This document shows, in pieces, positions 1 to 7,411 of a stretch of DNA of 64,000 bases. Both the position numbers and the translations under genes were made by a program. The stretch's first letter is position 1, and every line of letters begins with the position of its first letter. The DNA comes from Aquabacterium parvum (GTDB taxonomy: Bacteria > Pseudomonadota > Gammaproteobacteria > Burkholderiales > Burkholderiaceae_C), in the NCBI RefSeq assembly GCF_001447195.1, contig NZ_LFRI01000415.1:1-64000 (forward strand), read 5' to 3'. The notes under the pieces are model-generated. The model saw only the letters and a program-made list of their open reading frames with translations, did not search any database and was not told where the DNA came from.

Positions 1-91
1 GCCGTAAGCGCACCCCCGTAGAGCGTGACTTGGCGCCAGGCTCTTGTTTTACGATCGCGTCCACCATCTTCATAGTGGACGCGATCTTCAT
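1..91 (-). CDS. Start of an unidentified gene downstream of dnaB (partial)
   Basis: An ATG at 89-91 begins an open frame to the left edge (30 codons, beginning MKIASTMKMVDAIVKQEPG). It starts nine bases after the dnaB stop codon in the same strand and phase, with a weak GAG upstream. The N-terminus is not one I recognise. A perfect 12-bp inverted repeat (53-64/75-86) lies inside its first codons. It could be a real gene translationally coupled to dnaB, or the accidental continuation of a broken dnaB. Confidence 0.4.
   Translation of the reverse strand, partial: MKIASTMKMVDAIVKQEPGAKSRSTGVRLR
53..86. repeat. 12-bp perfect inverted repeat just after dnaB
   Basis: GATCGCGTCCAC (53-64) and its exact reverse complement (75-86) flank a 10-nt loop. 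The octamer ATCTTCAT also occurs twice directly (66-73 and 84-91). No T-run follows on either strand, so this is not a classical terminator. It lies 45-75 bp from where the DnaB sequence stops matching its family. Confidence 0.7.
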
Positions 92-100
92 GCCGCCATC

Positions 101-1186
101 TCAACTCGGCAAGAGGGTGGTCGTCGGACTATTACCACTTGCCGCTTCACCACCAGCCATCAGCTGCAAGTAGTCCACGATGATCAGTCCCAGCTTTCCT
201 CCGCACTCGCGCGCTTTGCGGCGAGCTCGCGCACGCAGCTCATTGGCTGACAAAGCGCCTGTCTCATCGATGAACATCTGGGCTTTGATGAGCCGTTCAG
301 TCGTCTCGCTCAGACGGGACCATTCGTCATCGCTCAGCGTGCCTGCCCGCAGATTCGACTGGTCTATCCGAGCAGAAGACCCGATCATGCGAAGCGCGAG
401 CTGACCACCCCCCATCTCCATCGAAAACACGGCCACGGGCAACCCGAGGTTGACTGCGACGTGTTCACCAATGTTGAGCGCCAAGGCGGTCTTCCCCATG
501 GAAGGGCGCGCAGCCAAGACGATGAGGTCCCCGTCCTGCAAACCTGACGTTTGTTTGTCGAGGTCGGCAAGACCAGTGCTGAGCCCCGTCAACGCCACGC
601 CCCCCTTGTCCGCGTTGGCCATGATTCCATCAATGGCCTCAGCGATCAGGCTGTCCAGAGGGCTCCAGATCTTGGCATGCCGAGACCCTTGCTCAGCAAT
701 CTTCAGAGCCTTCGATTCGAACTCATCGAGGATCTGAGTGACAGAGCGACCATCTGGCTGCAGGGCACTTGCGATCGCTTCATCGCTGACAGCAATCATC
801 TTGCGCAGCACCGATCGCTCTCTCACGATCTCCGCGTAGCGCCGTATGTTCGCAGCACTGGGCACACTCTGGGCCAATGAGTTGAGATAGCCTAGCCCTC
901 CGCACTCGTCCCCTGTTCCAGACGACTTCAAGCGCTCGTACACGGTGATCACATCGGCAGGCTTCGTCGCATTGATCAACTCTGCCAACGCCCCGTAGAT
1001 CAGCCGGTGCTCATGTCGGTAGAAGTCGTGCTCCAGCAGCAAATCGGCGGCATGGTCCCAAGCGGTGTTGTCGAGCAGCAAACCACCAAGCACACTCTGT
1101 TCAGCCTCGATCGAATGAGGCGGCACACGCAGAGCACTCAACTGTGCATCGTCTTGTTCTATGTGTCTCTGGGGCACAGCTTTCAT
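101..1186 (-). CDS. dnaB: DnaB-like replicative helicase, C-terminally truncated
   Basis: This encodes a hexameric 5'-3' replicative helicase of the DnaB family, 361 aa against about 450-470 aa for the family. The N-terminal domain (about 20-130, with PHSIEAEQSVLGGLLLD) and linker are intact. The RecA-like domain begins well, with Walker A ARPSMGKTALAL and Walker B IIVDYLQLM. About 15 residues later the family sequence ends and PTTTLLPS-stop follows. Motif H4 and the arginine finger, normally downstream, are missing, so the product should not be a normal helicase on its own. The other two frames do not resume DnaB sequence before the left edge. It has its own promoter and an SD-masking hairpin upstream. 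It probably served element replication. Confidence 0.9.
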   Translation of the reverse strand: MKAVPQRHIEQDDAQLSALRVPPHSIEAEQSVLGGLLLDNTAWDHAADLLLEHDFYRHEHRLIYGALAELINATKPADVITVYERLKSSGTGDECGGLGYLNSLAQSVPSAANIRRYAEIVRERSVLRKMIAVSDEAIASALQPDGRSVTQILDEFESKALKIAEQGSRHAKIWSPLDSLIAEAIDGIMANADKGGVALTGLSTGLADLDKQTSGLQDGDLIVLAARPSMGKTALALNIGEHVAVNLGLPVAVFSMEMGGGQLALRMIGSSARIDQSNLRAGTLSDDEWSRLSETTERLIKAQMFIDETGALSANELRARARRKARECGGKLGLIIVDYLQLMAGGEAASGNSPTTTLLPS

Positions 1187-1190
1187 GTCT

Positions 1191-1209
1191 GACCTCGTTT
1201 ACTGAGGTC
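1191..1209 (-). promoter_or_regulatory. Hairpin masking the dnaB Shine-Dalgarno
   Basis: GACCTC (1191-1196) and GAGGTC (1204-1209) form a 6-bp inverted repeat with a 7-nt spacer. On the minus strand the second arm, GAGGTC, is the only plausible Shine-Dalgarno for the dnaB ATG at 1186. Folding would hide it, and as DNA the repeat could be an operator. Confidence 0.4.
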
Positions 1210-1211
1210 CT

Positions 1212-1240
1212 ATTTTGGTATTACTAAATAAATTCGTCAA
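1212..1240 (-). promoter_or_regulatory. Probable dnaB promoter
   Basis: On the minus strand TTGACG (1240-1235) and CAAAAT (1217-1212) are separated by 17 bp. They match the sigma-70 -35 box at 5/6 and the -10 box at 4/6. The spacer is conspicuously AT-rich for this genome and could also act as an unwinding region next to the DnaA boxes. Confidence 0.5.
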
Positions 1241-1286
1241 GCACATTGATGAGTTGCTGCAGTGAAGCATCCTTGGGGGCGCCGAA

Positions 1287-1311
1287 CTTATCCACAGAAA
1301 CTGTGGATAAG
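1287..1311. other. Inverted pair of consensus DnaA boxes (origin-like)
   Basis: CTTATCCACAG (1287-1297), AAA, CTGTGGATAAG (1301-1311) is a perfect 11-bp inverted repeat. Each arm contains TTATCCACA, the strict consensus DnaA box. It lies about 47 bp upstream of the dnaB -35 box and next to an AT-rich tract (1211-1236). Paired DnaA boxes beside a helicase gene are typical of theta origins or DnaA-regulated promoters. Confidence 0.75.
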
Positions 1312-1388
1312 CGCTGCGATCACATCGAACTCCCCGCAGGAAGCGCCACCCAGAACTCGGCATGCTCCACAAATGAGCAACAGGCCGA

Positions 1389-2180
1389 TCACTTCGCAGC
1401 TTGAGCCAACGGGCTCACGAGCTCCACATCTTTCGCGCCGCTGGCGTCCACCAGTGTGCGAGAGGTAAACGAGGCGACGCGTACCAGAACATCACGCACG
1501 ACCTCTTCCATAGGCGTGCCTTTGATAGTGGACATGCCGCCCAATGCGCCAATGCCGGCAAAGCCTGCTGCGCCCCAGCTCGTGCTCGACGTTTCGTTAT
1601 TGCCAGTGAACGTCCGGGCCTGCAAAACCTTTGCGCGATTGACGTCGATCACTTTGATGTCGAGCCCGAGATCCGCCGTCTTCGTCGTCGTCGAGATCGC
1701 CCCAAGGATCGGGATATAGCCGCCAGCGAACTGCTTCTTCTCTGTCACCATGTTGATGGACGTGATGGCCCCGCTGATCATGAAGTCAGCCTGCTGAACC
1801 TCCACCTTCTTGCCGACAAGTGCAAGCTCCTTGTTGAGCTCATCCAGTGCCTCGCGCTCCTGGATCTCAAAGCACCCCGTTTCCTTGAGAACAGTCGTCA
1901 GCATGGCCGACATGCCCTCGCCTACGCCAGGAAAACTCACCGAAGAATTGCCGGAGGCCAAGGCCGCCAGCGCCATAAGGCCGCCGGCGCCGGAGTCCTT
2001 GCCTGTAGCCTGACACGAGGCCGACTTGCAGGCCAGTTGTCCCACCATCACGGAGGCGATGGGCTTGGAGCACCGCGGCAAATCGTAGTCTTTCTCTGCT
2101 GTTTCGGTCTTGTCAGCACTGGCGGCGCCAGCAGCAAACATCAAGGCCAAAGCCCAAAGTGTGCTTGTCTTCATCTTCAA
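1389..2180 (-). CDS. CsgG/HfaB-like secreted protein
   Basis: The 263-aa protein has a signal peptide (MKMKTSTLWALALMFAAG, cleavage near ASA-D at about 22). It matches the CsgG-type pattern: a conserved stretch around LTTVLKETGCFEIQEREALDELNKE (split at GCF) for the first alpha/beta unit, then QADFMISGAITSI and a glycine-rich stretch. CsgG proteins form outer-membrane secretion pores for curli or sit as holdfast-anchor lipoproteins. No lipobox cysteine is visible at the cleavage site and no curli genes are present, so the role is unknown. The gene follows the S49 peptidase by 13 bp and precedes dnaB, which is unusual company inside an ICE. Confidence 0.75.
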   Translation of the reverse strand: MKMKTSTLWALALMFAAGAASADKTETAEKDYDLPRCSKPIASVMVGQLACKSASCQATGKDSGAGGLMALAALASGNSSVSFPGVGEGMSAMLTTVLKETGCFEIQEREALDELNKELALVGKKVEVQQADFMISGAITSINMVTEKKQFAGGYIPILGAISTTTKTADLGLDIKVIDVNRAKVLQARTFTGNNETSSTSWGAAGFAGIGALGGMSTIKGTPMEEVVRDVLVRVASFTSRTLVDASGAKDVELVSPLAQAAK

Positions 2181-2193
2181 TCCCCAAGTTGGT

Positions 2194-3183
2194 TCATTTG
2201 AACTTCACGCCATCGACGTTGGCCTGCAGACGCAGCGTGGTCTGAGTGACCACCCCCGTCAACCATTCGCTTGCAGTGGCCACGAAAGGCATGCCGTGCT
2301 CGCGAGGGCCAAAGTCTTTGATGGGAAGGTTCCATCGCTTCGCAACGACGGAATCCAGCGTTCCCAGCTCGTCCACGACGCCAATTTCCTTCGCTGTCGG
2401 ACCAGGCCACACCCCACCATTTCCGTAGTCTATGCCGGGCTTGAGCTTGCTCCCGCGCTTCGCACGCATCTCTTCGTTGAAGCGCTTTCCCATGCCCACC
2501 ACGAGCTCCCGCGCCTCGGCATCGGCCTTGTCCGACATCGGGATATAGGGATTGAGCATGCTCTTGAGCTCACCCGACGCGTACACGCGGCGGCTGACGT
2601 CGTACTTGGCCAGGACCTGGTGCACGTCCCAGCCCTCCATCACGGCACCGATCGAACCGACGATGCTGTAGCGTCCGGCGTAGATGGTGTCCGCATGCAT
2701 GGCCACCAGATAGGCGGCAGAGGTGCCCAGCGTGTTGATAACCGCGACGAAGGGCTTGGGATTATTCTTGCGCAGATCGGCAACTACATCATTTATTCGC
2801 TCGGACTCGATGGGCGCTCCGCCAGGGCTATCGATGCTCAACACCACAGCCTTGACGTTCTCCGATTCGAATGCACGCCGCAGAGCGGGAAGCACTCGAT
2901 CAGCGGAGGCCGGAGCCCCTGCCTCGATTGGCCCATCAAGATGCACCACGCCCACGACCGGACCAGACGAGAAGCTCCAACCTAAAAAAGGGTTGGGCAT
3001 GAACAACAAGGCCGGTGCCGTCACCATGAGCACGTACAGGGATGTGCGAATGATGCTTGCTCGCCGCTCACTCTTGCGGTCGGCAAGCAGCGCCTGCACG
3101 AGGCCTGGAACAGCGTCTTGGTCATTTGCATGGATCTGCGTTTCGCTTGTTGGCTTTCGCCACATGCGGTTCAAGAAAGACAT
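2194..3183 (-). CDS. S49-family signal-peptide-peptidase-like protease
   Basis: The 329-aa membrane-anchored serine protease is of the SppA/SohB (S49) type. One N-terminal transmembrane segment (LYVLMVTAPALLFM, about 50-65) precedes the ClpP-like domain. VVLSIDSPGGAPIESERI is the classic S49 strand, TLGTSAAYLVAMHAD carries the nucleophile serine, and YSIVGSIGAV follows. Known members digest cleaved signal peptides or membrane proteins. The ATG at 3183 was chosen because GGAGAA lies at SD distance; the open frame upstream overlaps the helicase gene and does not look coding. With the CsgG-like and OmpA-like genes it forms an envelope-directed group within the element. Confidence 0.85.
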   Translation of the reverse strand: MSFLNRMWRKPTSETQIHANDQDAVPGLVQALLADRKSERRASIIRTSLYVLMVTAPALLFMPNPFLGWSFSSGPVVGVVHLDGPIEAGAPASADRVLPALRRAFESENVKAVVLSIDSPGGAPIESERINDVVADLRKNNPKPFVAVINTLGTSAAYLVAMHADTIYAGRYSIVGSIGAVMEGWDVHQVLAKYDVSRRVYASGELKSMLNPYIPMSDKADAEARELVVGMGKRFNEEMRAKRGSKLKPGIDYGNGGVWPGPTAKEIGVVDELGTLDSVVAKRWNLPIKDFGPREHGMPFVATASEWLTGVVTQTTLRLQANVDGVKFK

Positions 3184-3299
3184 GAGAGGTTCTCCGTTGT
3201 TGCTCAGCCATGAGCTGGCTGTGTGCTGTGGAGCTCTTCTGTCACCACCTTTTTCTTCGGATCCTGGATGGTCGCCAACGCACCGTCCACCTTCAAAGC

Positions 3300-5270
3300 T
3301 CATGCTGTCACCGCCACTCGCAGAGCCTCGACAACATCGTCCTCGATCTCTTCCTTGGAGTTCAGCAACGCCATCACCTGTTCGTCCAGCGTTCCAGCGA
3401 TGATCGGGATCATGACAAAGACATCGCTGGTGTTCCCGCTGCGATATGCGCGATCCTCCGACTGCCGCTTTAGCGCATTGGTCCACGGCAGGCTCATGAG
3501 GAACACGTAGTTGGCACGTGTCAGCGTTAGGCCGACGCCAGCGGCCTTTGATGTGCCGATGAGCACCTGGACGTCACGGTCGTTCTGCAGCGCATCCACG
3601 GCCTTCATGCGCTGCTTGGGGCTGTGTGCACCAATGATCGAAACCGCCTTGATCCCGACATCCGCCAGGGCCTTCACCAACATGTCCACCGTCTCGGTGA
3701 ACTCAACGAAGATCAAGGCCTTCTGGTCGTATGGCAGGGCCTGGATGGACTCGACGATAAAGTCGACCTTGAGATGCTCAAGGTGCTCCCGAAGCTTCAT
3801 CAGCTTGGGCATCGTTTGCATCGTGGCGTCCTTGAGGATCCTCTCGTAGGAGGCCAACCCTCCAGCCAGGTTCACATACCGGACTTGCTCGATCTTCTTG
3901 CCAAGATCGGTCAGCACGTCCTTGCCACGTCGAAGCATCCAGTCGCGGATCTGGTCGGCCAGTTCACCGCGATTTGCAGAGCTGCCTGCGTACCGTTTGC
4001 GGAACTCCTTCAAGCCGAGCTCGCCGAGCGGGTGCCCAGACAAGCGCAAAAGGGTATGCATCTCGACTTCACGGTTGAGGATGGGCGTGCCCGTCAGCAG
4101 AAAGCGCCTCTTGATCCGCTCGGCAAGCAGGAAGGCATTGCGTGTGCGCCCGGCCTGGTACTCCTTGAGGTTGTGTGCCTCGTCCACCAGCATGCATGCC
4201 AGAGGCAGGTCCGTGGCCTTCACAAGGCCCGCCAGGCGCTCATAGTTCGCGACAATCCACCGTGCCTTGGCGCACTCCTCCAAGGAGTGTTCACCGATGA
4301 AGGCAACCTGCTCATCTGGGAATACCGCGTTGATCTCGCGCTGCCAGTTGATGCACAAGCTGGCAGGGCACACCACCAACACAATCTCATCTCCGGCAAC
4401 AAGCCTGGCTGCAACGGCCGCTTGCCGAGACTTGCCGAGCCCCATGTCGTCACCCAGCAGCGCAGCTGACCGCTCAGCCAGGAAACGAACCCCCTCAACT
4501 TGGTAACTACGCAGGCTGCACTTCTTTGCCAAGTAGCGCAGTGCAACATCGTCCACCTGTAGCTTTGCCATGGGCGTACCGATGGCCGACAAGAAGCCAT
4601 TGCCGACCAGTTCGCCGGGCTCCCGCGCCCCGCCTCCACCAAAGGGAGGTGGGGCTCCTGGGACAGTGATTGGAACCTCTGACTTTGACCTGGCGACCAA
4701 CTGCTCCAGTCGCATGTGGTGCTCGTGGACGAATACAAATTCTTCGCGAATGCCAGCCACTCTCTCAAGGACCTGCAGGATCTCCTGCTTCGTTCTGGCG
4801 ACCTCCCATGCGTTCGCATACTTGTGAAACTTCCCCCCCAGCTCCCGCATGGCCTGAGCTGCCAGAGCATCAAACTCGAAGGTGCACGCAAAACGCCCGT
4901 CCTCCAGGGGGATCAACTGGGCGTCCAAAAGCTCAGTGAAGAAGTCTGGCTGCTTGTTCAGCCAAGCCACTGCGCCCTTGTCACGCAGATCGTCGAGCGA
5001 GAAGCTCAGGTCGACAGGCGCGTTCTCTCGCACCTGCTCCATGGCCTCCCTGGCCTGGGCGACTGGGACCACCCACATCCGCCGAAAGCGGCTCCAGGCA
5101 AAGCCCGCTTTCTTCATGACGGTGTTCACGCCCTCGGCATACTGGAGGTTGAAGCCCAGGCGCAGGCCATCGCACACCGCTCTGACCACCAACGATGGCC
5201 TGAACGGCGTGACCGGCGTGAAGGGTGGTGCGGCCGAGCCAGGCTCAGCCGCAACCTGTAGATCGCTCAT
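3300..5270 (-). CDS. SNF2-family DNA translocase with HARP-like N-terminus
   Basis: This 656-aa superfamily 2 ATPase has Walker A DDMGLGKSRQ (about 276), DEAH box VDEAHNLKE (about 368), LLTGTP and the C-terminal motif QSEDRAYRSGN (about 618). The N-terminal 200 residues contain two short tryptophan-bearing segments, around AGFAWSRFRRMWVVP and GGKFHKYANAWEVAR. They resemble the HARP module of SMARCAL1/annealing-helicase proteins. That suggests fork remodelling or strand annealing rather than transcription. The gene lies 9 bp after the OmpA-like gene and 116 bp before the S49 peptidase. No nuclease domain is fused. A defence role is possible but has no direct support here. Confidence 0.85.
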   Translation of the reverse strand: MSDLQVAAEPGSAAPPFTPVTPFRPSLVVRAVCDGLRLGFNLQYAEGVNTVMKKAGFAWSRFRRMWVVPVAQAREAMEQVRENAPVDLSFSLDDLRDKGAVAWLNKQPDFFTELLDAQLIPLEDGRFACTFEFDALAAQAMRELGGKFHKYANAWEVARTKQEILQVLERVAGIREEFVFVHEHHMRLEQLVARSKSEVPITVPGAPPPFGGGGAREPGELVGNGFLSAIGTPMAKLQVDDVALRYLAKKCSLRSYQVEGVRFLAERSAALLGDDMGLGKSRQAAVAARLVAGDEIVLVVCPASLCINWQREINAVFPDEQVAFIGEHSLEECAKARWIVANYERLAGLVKATDLPLACMLVDEAHNLKEYQAGRTRNAFLLAERIKRRFLLTGTPILNREVEMHTLLRLSGHPLGELGLKEFRKRYAGSSANRGELADQIRDWMLRRGKDVLTDLGKKIEQVRYVNLAGGLASYERILKDATMQTMPKLMKLREHLEHLKVDFIVESIQALPYDQKALIFVEFTETVDMLVKALADVGIKAVSIIGAHSPKQRMKAVDALQNDRDVQVLIGTSKAAGVGLTLTRANYVFLMSLPWTNALKRQSEDRAYRSGNTSDVFVMIPIIAGTLDEQVMALLNSKEEIEDDVVEALRVAVTA

Positions 5271-5279
5271 GTGCAGCGA

Positions 5280-6254
5280 TCAATCGTGGGCCACGGTCGG
5301 AAACCGAACCTCGATGTCGACACGACGCAGCTGCGCGGTAGCTGCGTCCAGCTTCTCCGGAGCGACCCAGCACTTGTCACAGGCCTGTGCTCGAATCTTG
5401 TCCGGCTTGATGCCCAGCCGCTTCAGCTGAACGGCCACAGAGTCCGCACGCGCCTGCGCAAGACGAGCATTCATTGCCGGCTGCCCCGTTGGATCAGCGC
5501 GACCGATCAATCTGATGCTGGCGGCATCGCGCAATCGAGGGACGAGGGCTCGTAGCTCGGCCAAGCCATCAAGCCCGAGTTGCGATCTCGCGTAAGCGAA
5601 ATGCACCGATGCCTCAATGAGTTCCGGCTGCACCAGCACCTGCTTCGCGGCTTCCCGAACCTCGGGTGTTCCTGCCACAGCCAATGTCGATCCGCTCATT
5701 TTTCCTGATGGAGCACCAGACGCTGCCCCAGCCTCGGCCACTGCCTCGACACGCGCCACATGGCGCGTGAAGGGCTCAGCCAGCAGCCGCGCGGGCTGAG
5801 GTCGAGCAATAGGAAGTTCCTGATGCAAACCGGGCTCAACGAAGTAGCTGTACCGCGGCGAGCTGAAGCTACCGTCATGAGAGGAGGCACAGCCAGCAAC
5901 CACGGCAGCCGCTGCCACAGCCATAGGAACCGCGAAGGGCTTCAAACCGCTGCGCCCCAGGCCAAGCGAGCACTGCTGGCTCAAGGAAGGCAAGGCATAG
6001 CAAACCTGACCTTGCCATAGCCAGCTTCGGACGTTGCCTGTGGCCAGCAGCCCCAGCAACGCCCGCACCACTCGCCGCAGATGCACCGCATCTTCCAACT
6101 CACCACCTTGAGGATGACGAGCTCGGAGGTAGGACACGGATTGCTGCAGGACCTCGGCCGCACCGACCAGTGGGCCATGACGGCGAAGGCAGCTCAAGAT
6201 GGCATGGATGTAGGCAGCATCACGCTCCATGCTCCAGCGCTTGATGGTGTTCAT
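5280..6254 (-). CDS. OmpA-family lipoprotein with extra N-terminal region
   Basis: The C-terminal third is an OmpA-like peptidoglycan-binding domain (RLIGRADPTGQPAMNARLAQARADSVAVQL). In the middle is an apparent lipoprotein signal, KPFAVPMAVAAAAVVAGC, whose lipobox cysteine is at about residue 120 from the ATG at 6254. A signal peptide cannot normally work there. Either translation starts at the TTG at 5945, giving a 221-aa lipoprotein, or the first ~100 residues (charged, helical, unrecognised) are a separate gene joined by loss of its stop. A TGA in the +1 phase occurs near the junction. The whole open frame is given here because no stop separates the halves. Confidence 0.65.
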   Translation of the reverse strand: MNTIKRWSMERDAAYIHAILSCLRRHGPLVGAAEVLQQSVSYLRARHPQGGELEDAVHLRRVVRALLGLLATGNVRSWLWQGQVCYALPSLSQQCSLGLGRSGLKPFAVPMAVAAAAVVAGCASSHDGSFSSPRYSYFVEPGLHQELPIARPQPARLLAEPFTRHVARVEAVAEAGAASGAPSGKMSGSTLAVAGTPEVREAAKQVLVQPELIEASVHFAYARSQLGLDGLAELRALVPRLRDAASIRLIGRADPTGQPAMNARLAQARADSVAVQLKRLGIKPDKIRAQACDKCWVAPEKLDAATAQLRRVDIEVRFPTVAHD

Positions 6255-6310
6255 GTCGATACTCGATGAAGGTGAAGATCGGCCACCGCCTGACGGCGGT
6301 GGCACCACGC

Positions 6311-6715
6311 TCAGGCCGCCTGCTGATCAGAGGTCGAGGCTTCACGCTTCTGTCGAAACTCGATGCGGTCGATGCGATAGGGCACCAGGCCCACAGCCGC
6401 AGCGTTGATCTGCACTTGGTAATGGTTCTGTCCGTCCTTCTGCCAAGTCTGGATCGTTTGCGTGCCGATGATGATCAAACGGCAACCTGCCTTGAAATGA
6501 CGAGCGATTTCTTCGCCCAGTTTTTCGTTCCACACCGAGACCTGCACCGGCTCGGACTTTTGCTCGTCCTGCACCAGTTGATCGTTGTCATCCCGCTTGT
6601 ACACATCGGCCATGACCCGAAACTCGGTAACTGTGGTGTCCTCACCGCGAACCTTGACGATCCGACGTTCGGGATTGGTCAGCATGTTGCCAATAACGGT
6701 AGATTCGATACCCAT
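6311..6715 (-). CDS. ssb: Single-stranded DNA-binding protein (element-encoded)
   Basis: The 134-aa OB-fold SSB carries the usual start, GIESTVIGNMLTNPE, then VTEFRVMADV, VSVWNEKLGE and KAGCRLIIIG. SSB coats single-stranded DNA during replication, repair and conjugative transfer. The C-terminus (REASTSDQQAA) lacks the acidic DDDIPF tip by which chromosomal SSB recruits partner proteins, as seen in some plasmid and phage versions. A TTGACA box (6755-6750) lies about 40 bp upstream, but the matching -10 is poor. It sits between a small membrane protein and the OmpA-like gene. Confidence 0.93.
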   Translation of the reverse strand: MGIESTVIGNMLTNPERRIVKVRGEDTTVTEFRVMADVYKRDDNDQLVQDEQKSEPVQVSVWNEKLGEEIARHFKAGCRLIIIGTQTIQTWQKDGQNHYQVQINAAAVGLVPYRIDRIEFRQKREASTSDQQAA

Positions 6716-6819
6716 TTTCTGCTCCAGTTTGTTTTCCTCATTGGAGCCTTGTCAAGAACACATCTGGGTCAGCCTCATTGAGCCGCCTCTTTTGAATTAA
6801 CCACTACAGAATCAGATTC

Positions 6820-7374
6820 TTATTGCCCAATTTTCTTACTCAGAAACTTGCTGCCACCAGGATGCTCACCGCCAACCAAAACCTTTCGTTCGAGCTCGAC
6901 AACATCGATCGCCTTACTCTCCAGCTTCAGCCAATCCTCAAGCACAAGAGGCTCGAATCCCCCAGCCTCTCTAACCTTTTTCTGCAAATCCACATAAGCC
7001 TGCACCAGAACTGGCTCATATTGAGCAAGCAGGGAATCTATGTAATCGAAATGGGAAGCAGGAAAGCCTGAATACCCAACAATCACCCACCCTGAAATCA
7101 ACCCAGAAATCAGCCCGACGACTGCACCAGAAAGAAACGTATCAAGCACCTTCAAGTAAAGCAAGGCCCCTCCGACAATTGCCCCACCGAAGACAAAGCC
7201 AATCATGGCGGCAACCATTCTCGGTGATGGCAGACCTCTTTTGAGGTTGCCAACCGCAACCTCCAATTCGAATAGCTGCCCACGTTTCATTGCCAGCGTA
7301 TCGCCCCCCATTTTGCGGCAAGCCTTCACGCCACTGGCATATCCCTCATCGCTCATCCACTTCTCTCTAATCAT
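6820..7374 (-). CDS. Hypothetical membrane protein
   Basis: This 184-aa protein is not recognised. Two adjacent transmembrane segments (about 52-72 and 78-100, rich in Gly, Val and Ile: VAAMIGFVFGGAIVGGALLY and a following AVVGLISGLISGWVIVG) are flanked by soluble helical ends. The base composition is clearly lower in GC than the neighbours. The ATG at 7374 has GGTGG upstream; a later Met (MSDEG) is also possible. It is co-directional with ssb and the DUF3158-like gene, with gaps of about 100 and 40 bp. Confidence 0.6.
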   Translation of the reverse strand: MIREKWMSDEGYASGVKACRKMGGDTLAMKRGQLFELEVAVGNLKRGLPSPRMVAAMIGFVFGGAIVGGALLYLKVLDTFLSGAVVGLISGLISGWVIVGYSGFPASHFDYIDSLLAQYEPVLVQAYVDLQKKVREAGGFEPLVLEDWLKLESKAIDVVELERKVLVGGEHPGGSKFLSKKIGQ

Positions 7375-7411
7375 TGGACCACCATATTAGTTGATTTCGA
7401 TAACGGTCAAT

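Noticed and set aside
53-86. The inverted repeat after dnaB as a terminator
   Set aside because: No T-run follows the stem on either strand.
1-130. A simple frameshift restoring the DnaB C-terminus
   Set aside because: The other two minus-strand frames up to the left edge do not show the expected SEISR-type continuation, so at least within the window no single shift repairs it.
3184-3486. A longer N-terminus for the S49 peptidase
   Set aside because: The upstream open frame overlaps the helicase gene, has no family-like sequence, and the ATG at 3183 has a proper SD.
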